A DNA stretch of 64,000 nucleotides from NCBI GenBank assembly GCA_965216335.1, contig OZ244154.1:1984001-2048000 (forward strand). Reading direction: 5' to 3'. Both the position numbers and the translations under genes were made by a program. Under the pieces are notes generated by a model. It made no database searches, was not told the origin of the DNA, and was given only the letters and a program-made list of their open reading frames with translations. Position 1 is the first letter of the stretch. Each line of letters begins with the position of its first letter. The stretch comes from JAHEJE01 sp965216335 (GTDB lineage Bacteria; Pseudomonadota; Alphaproteobacteria; Rhizobiales; Aestuariivirgaceae). Positions 60,270 to 64,000 of this stretch are shown here, piece after piece.

Positions 60270-61419
60270 GCTGGTAAATCCGGTAGGTCTTGTAGGGCAC
60301 GCCGCCGAGACCTTCGATGACCCGTCGGATGGCGTGATTGTCTTCGAGGATCCAGGACAGCTCGGCCCGCGTCGTACCGCGCGCCACGTGGTAGGACCGC
60401 ACCGCATCGATGACGCTCAAGGCCAGCGCTGCGCCGACCGGCGAGGACCGATGCTTTTTCAGCACCCCCATCAGCGGCATGCGCACCGCCGCCGGCGGCT
60501 TGAACAGCATGCGGGCGAGAAACCTCGCCCAGCCGAACGGCGCCAGCCGCCCGTTCAGCCCTTTGGCCCACTGATTGATGTCCGGCAGGGTCACCGCCAT
60601 CGCCGCCGGTTCGCCCTGCCACTCGGCAATGGCGATGTAGCCCTCTTTGACCAGCAGTTTCAGATTCTTGCCGAATGCCGTGATCTCGGCCTCGGTCATC
60701 GGCACGAAACCCCAGTTGTCGCTCCAGGCATCGTTGAAGATGCCGATGATGATCTTGAGATCGCGCGCGAGGTTGGCCTTGGAAAACGGGCGGATGGCGA
60801 GGTCGCCGGACGCCGCGACTTTGCGGACCATGCCCTGCATGGCGCGCGGCAGCGGGTTCAGGCCGTCGTAGTCATAGGCGATCAGGTCCTTGGCCTTGGC
60901 AAAGCCCAGCCGCTCGAGATGTCCGGCATAGTGTGGCCGGGCATGGCCCATCATGATGCGCGGCGGGGTGTCGAAACCGTCGACCAGCAGGCCGGATTCC
61001 TCGTTGACCGAAAAGCTGAACGGGCCCTGCATCACGGCCATGCCGCGGGACCTCAGCCAATCACACGCCGCATCGAACAACGCCGCGAACACCGCCTCAT
61101 CATCGACGGCGTCGAGAAAGCCGAATTGGCCGGTTGCGTCGCCATAGCGCTCAAGCCGCAGCCGGTCGACCTGGGCCGATATCCGTCCGACCGGCTCGCC
61201 ATCGCGATAGGCCACGAACAGTTGCGCCTCGCCGTGCTCGAAATACGGGTTCTTGGCCGGACTGAGATGCTCCTTGCGTTCAAGATATAGCGGCGCAATC
61301 CATTGCGGGTCTCCGGCAAACACCTTGTGCGGCACGTTCAGAAAGTCATCGAGACTGCGGGCATCGCGGACCGGTTCGACTTTGATGAGCGAGGACACTG
61401 TAGTCTTGTCCTCAGCCAT
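60259..61419 (-). CDS. GNAT-like acyltransferase domain protein
   Basis: A 386-residue protein with two GNAT-like regions: KVEPVRDARSLDDFLNVPHKVFAGDPQWIAPL near the start with QLFVAYRDGEPVGRISAQVD, and EGYIAIAEWQGEPAAMAVTLPDIN later. The C-terminal part ends RAELSWILEDNHAIRRVIEGLGGVPYKTYRIYQ, typical of N-acyltransferases of this long class. Substrate unknown. ATG 61419 overlaps the upstream ABC stop by 8 nt; the 61431 TTG start is less likely. Confidence 0.8.
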   Translation of the reverse strand: MAEDKTTVSSLIKVEPVRDARSLDDFLNVPHKVFAGDPQWIAPLYLERKEHLSPAKNPYFEHGEAQLFVAYRDGEPVGRISAQVDRLRLERYGDATGQFGFLDAVDDEAVFAALFDAACDWLRSRGMAVMQGPFSFSVNEESGLLVDGFDTPPRIMMGHARPHYAGHLERLGFAKAKDLIAYDYDGLNPLPRAMQGMVRKVAASGDLAIRPFSKANLARDLKIIIGIFNDAWSDNWGFVPMTEAEITAFGKNLKLLVKEGYIAIAEWQGEPAAMAVTLPDINQWAKGLNGRLAPFGWARFLARMLFKPPAAVRMPLMGVLKKHRSSPVGAALALSVIDAVRSYHVARGTTRAELSWILEDNHAIRRVIEGLGGVPYKTYRIYQRDL

Positions 61420-63136
61420 CTGTGGCGGCAAGTACGCCCGGATGTTTCGTCACATCCGTCACGTGACCCGCCTCGACCTGATAGAGCCGCGTCGCGATCT
61501 TCGCCCAGGCCGGGCGATGCGTTATCGCGACAATGGTGTAGTCGCCCCTGAGTGCCGACACGTGATCGCAGATCGCCAGTTCGGTCTCGGGATCGAGCGC
61601 GCTGGTCACCTCGTCGAGGATCAGCAGTCTGGGCTTGAACACCAATGCCCGGGCCAGCGAAATGCGCTGGCGTTGGCCGCCGGACAGCTTCGTGCCGCCT
61701 TCGCCGACCATGGCGTCGATACCGTCCGCCAAATCGGCGACAAAGTCCATCGCCCCGGCGGCCTCGAGCGCTGCGGCGACCTCTTGTCTTGTCGTGTTCT
61801 CCTTGCCCATGGTGACGTTGGTGGCGATCGAGCCGTGCAAAAGATTGAGCTCCTGCGGCACGTAGCCGATCATCTCGCGCCAGGCCTGCAGAGAGATATC
61901 GCCGAGCGGGACATCATCAATGCTGATCACGCCCTTGTCCGGCCGGTACAGACCGATCATCAGATCGATCAGTGTCGTCTTGCCGGACCCCGATGGCCCC
62001 TGCAGCACGGTGATGCCGCCGGCGGGAACCTCCAGCGTGGCGTCGTGAATGACCGGTGTCTTGCCGTGCGCAAACGACACGTCCGCAAAGCCGATGCCGT
62101 GCCGCAGCTGCGGCACACGGGTACCTGTGTCGATCTCGGGATTTGCTTCCAGTTCGTCGATCAGTTCGCGCGTGCGCACATAGGCGCCCTGCAGTGCCGA
62201 AACCTTCTGGTAGGTCTGCTGCACCTTGCGGATGATGGCGATCGATTGAAAGAAGATGATCCCGAGCACCACGAGTTCGGCCAGGGGAACCTGCCAGTAG
62301 GTCGTCGCCACATAAACTCCGAGGCCGATCGCCACCGCGGACAATGCATCCTGACCGTAGTACAGGCCCTCACGCGACACGGCCAGATTGATCAACGCCC
62401 GCTTGAGCTTGCGGATGCGGTCTGCCGAATAAGCCAGGAAATGCGACTGCCGCGCCATCGTCTTGATCGGCTTGATGTTGCCGAGCGCATCGGTCACATG
62501 CGCCACCAGTTCACCGGTACGGTCGGTCTGCTTGAAACCGGCCCGGCGGCCCAGGCGCACCAGACCCTGCAGGCAAACCACCAGCAGCAGGCCGACGACA
62601 CAGCCGGCCAGTGCCATCTTGTAGGACACGAAGAACGCCACCAGGGCATAGACGAGACCCTGCACTGTCAGGGCGACGAACCGCGCCGCCTTGAGATAGG
62701 CCTGCCCGGCGCGTGTGGCATTGACGCTGATGGCATTGGCGACCATGCCGGTCTGCAGGCCGGAGAAATGGCCCCAGTCGGCGCTGAACAGCGCCTTGAG
62801 CAGTCGCCGGCGCAGGTTCGTCGCCACCACGGCTTCGGCATATCCGGCATAGGTGAGCGCGGCGAACGACAGCACGCTCTTGATCACCATGGCAGTGACG
62901 ACCACGACGATCAGAATGGGCAGGCCGGGCGCGATGCCGAGCCCCGACAGGGTGCCGGTGACCAGTTCGTTGAGGGGCGAGGAGTTGTCCGTGGACCCGC
63001 CGCTGATCTGGGTTGCCGCAGGCAGCAATGCCGAAAGACTGACCGCTTCGAAGATGCTGGCCAGCACCAGACACCCCAGCACCAGGAGCGGCCTTGTTCC
63101 TTCCGCCCTGAAGAAGATGTTGAAGACCTTCAGCAT
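61412..63136 (-). CDS. ABC exporter, fused transmembrane and ATPase domains
   Basis: A 574-residue type-IV half transporter. Six membrane segments lie within about 15-310, and the ATPase follows with QGPSGSGKTTLIDL (Walker A), YVPQELNLLHGSIATN, KLSGGQRQRISLARAL (signature), LLILDEVTSALDPE (Walker B) and ITHRPA (switch His). It should flip or export a lipid-linked or hydrophobic substrate. It sits between the hydroxylase and the GNAT-like gene, on the same strand. Confidence 0.94.
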   Translation of the reverse strand: MLKVFNIFFRAEGTRPLLVLGCLVLASIFEAVSLSALLPAATQISGGSTDNSSPLNELVTGTLSGLGIAPGLPILIVVVVTAMVIKSVLSFAALTYAGYAEAVVATNLRRRLLKALFSADWGHFSGLQTGMVANAISVNATRAGQAYLKAARFVALTVQGLVYALVAFFVSYKMALAGCVVGLLLVVCLQGLVRLGRRAGFKQTDRTGELVAHVTDALGNIKPIKTMARQSHFLAYSADRIRKLKRALINLAVSREGLYYGQDALSAVAIGLGVYVATTYWQVPLAELVVLGIIFFQSIAIIRKVQQTYQKVSALQGAYVRTRELIDELEANPEIDTGTRVPQLRHGIGFADVSFAHGKTPVIHDATLEVPAGGITVLQGPSGSGKTTLIDLMIGLYRPDKGVISIDDVPLGDISLQAWREMIGYVPQELNLLHGSIATNVTMGKENTTRQEVAAALEAAGAMDFVADLADGIDAMVGEGGTKLSGGQRQRISLARALVFKPRLLILDEVTSALDPETELAICDHVSALRGDYTIVAITHRPAWAKIATRLYQVEAGHVTDVTKHPGVLAATDG

Positions 63137-63189
63137 CGCGGGTCAGACCTGCGGTTTTGCCGGTTGTGGATACGGACGCCCAATGCCGC

Positions 63190-63996
63190 CTAGTCGCTCA
63201 GCTTTTCAAGGTTTGCATCGGCGCGCCGGGTGGCGGCCTCGAAGCGGTCCTCGAAGGATTGCAGGTTCTTGCGTGGTTCCTGGTAGAAGGCGGTGAACTT
63301 CATCAGCCTCAGGAAGGTCGCGTTGAGGAACCGTCCCCACCAGCGCATAGGCCGGTCGAAGTCGAACAGCAGGATGACCCGCTCCTCATCGGTCTCGTTC
63401 CACACTTCGTGTTCGTAGGTGTCGTCGAACACGAACATCTCGCCTTCTTTCCACACGCAGATTTCGTCATCGACCCGGATGCGGCACTTCTCGCGCTCGC
63501 GCGGGATGATCAGCCCGAGATGGCTGCGCAGGATGCCCTTGGTGACACCCCGGTGGGCCGGGATATGGTAGCCCGGCGCCAGGATCGAGAACCACGCCGT
63601 CTGCAGGTTCGGCACCTGTTCCAGCAGCCGTGTCGTCACCGGCGCCTGGGCGGCGTTGCGCTCCATCTTCTGGCCGAAACCGTAGAGCACGAAGGTGCGC
63701 CAGTTCTTGCCCTGCGAGATGCGATACTGGTCCGGCGAAATTTCCTGAAACGCCGGAATGTCCTCACGGTGCTTGAGGATTTCGCGCACCTCCTCGCGGA
63801 TCGTCTGCCATTCGGTCTCGAACGGCTCAAGGAAGGAGAAGTGAGCGTTGGGGATCACCGGCGTGTCCGGTACGATCGACTGTTTCGACAGCGTCGCCGC
63901 AAGTGCCCGGGTCAGGCGCTTGCCGTATTTCTTGACACGCTTGCGCATCGGACGTCTGAGCGTATCGGGCTTGTGCTGTTCGCTGGTCGAGGTCAT
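63190..63996 (-). CDS. Aspartyl/asparaginyl beta-hydroxylase (LpxO-like) protein
   Basis: A 268-residue Fe(II)/2-oxoglutarate hydroxylase. Conserved histidines and Arg are H148-R149 (IPAHRG), H159 (RSHLGLIIP) and H196 (DTYEHEVWN), as in LpxO and mammalian BAH. LpxO hydroxylates lipid A acyl chains. Here the N terminus is basic (KRVKKYGKRLTRA) with no clear membrane segment. Its substrate may be the product of the nearby transferases. The ATG is 5 nt from the window end. Confidence 0.88.
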   Translation of the reverse strand: MTSTSEQHKPDTLRRPMRKRVKKYGKRLTRALAATLSKQSIVPDTPVIPNAHFSFLEPFETEWQTIREEVREILKHREDIPAFQEISPDQYRISQGKNWRTFVLYGFGQKMERNAAQAPVTTRLLEQVPNLQTAWFSILAPGYHIPAHRGVTKGILRSHLGLIIPREREKCRIRVDDEICVWKEGEMFVFDDTYEHEVWNETDEERVILLFDFDRPMRWWGRFLNATFLRLMKFTAFYQEPRKNLQSFEDRFEAATRRADANLEKLSD

Positions 63997-64000
63997 GGCA

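Noticed and set aside
61253..63193. A 646-codon plus-strand open frame
   Set aside because: It lies antisense to the ABC exporter and GNAT-like genes, which have clear motifs, and is rich in His, Gln and Arg without domains.

Overview
The window is GC-rich, densely coded DNA from an alphaproteobacterium, most likely a Hyphomicrobiales-type organism. The evidence is gene content: a PHB locus with PhaR, a B12-dependent class II ribonucleotide reductase with alphaproteobacterial-type LexA boxes (GTTC-N7-GTTC-like), a fused LplT-Aas protein, a TyrA/HisC/chorismate mutase block and a YidC-fused PEP-synthase-like protein. No rRNA, tRNA, phage, insertion sequence or CRISPR array was seen. It reads as stable chromosome, and most long opposite-strand frames are shadows of GC-rich genes.

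Layout. 1-4.2 kb (minus): the N-terminal part of an aconitase X enzyme, cut by the window edge, placed just after a three-domain lysophospholipid transporter/acyltransferase/acyl-ligase. 4.2-10 kb: a crotonase-family protein, nrdJ and a small unknown protein (both with LexA-like operators), ChaC with a tandem-repeat tail, and a DUF2125 protein. 10-10.7 kb is intergenic with two repeat families. 10.7-14.4 kb (minus): tyrC-hisC-chorismate mutase and a methyltransferase. 14.5-19.3 kb: glyoxalase II, a Ca2+/Na+ antiporter, phaB, phaA and phaR. 19.3-25.6 kb is a signalling island: anti-sigma kinase, STAS antagonist, GGDEF-EAL protein, PhnD-like binding protein and a hybrid histidine kinase with Hpt.

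25.7-29.7 kb (minus) holds the most unusual gene: one polypeptide with two rhodanese domains, a YidC/Oxa1-like membrane domain, a PEP-synthase-type ATP-binding domain and a phosphohistidine swivel domain, with its own promoter and a palindromic putative operator. 30-35.7 kb is a tightly coupled molybdenum-cofactor operon (amine oxidase, MOSC, fdhD, mobA, mobB, moeA). 35.8-46.8 kb carries housekeeping and mixed genes: PhyH-type dioxygenase, DUF1194, LOG, an EamA transporter with MORN repeats, Crp/Fnr regulator, SNase-like protein, rpsU, purEK, two DUF465 proteins, Bax inhibitor-1 family, LMW phosphatase, ThpR and a TesA-type esterase.

46.9-51.5 kb (plus): YbbA/YbbP-type ABC transporter, cobalamin adenosyltransferase (which would supply AdoCbl to NrdJ) and a rhomboid protease. 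51.5-64 kb is an envelope-lipid region: a Tam41-like nucleotidyltransferase, a diacylglycerol-kinase-like protein, a CDP-alcohol phosphatidyltransferase with a degenerate nucleotidyltransferase domain, LptG/LptF, HIT, a metallophosphoesterase, two NTP-transferases, a GNAT-like protein, an ABC exporter and an LpxO-like hydroxylase. Together these suggest synthesis, activation and export of a modified phospholipid or envelope head group; that is an inference from context.

Three copies of a roughly 66-nt intergenic repeat (10.25, 43.3 and 52.4 kb) are not explained by any annotated gene.
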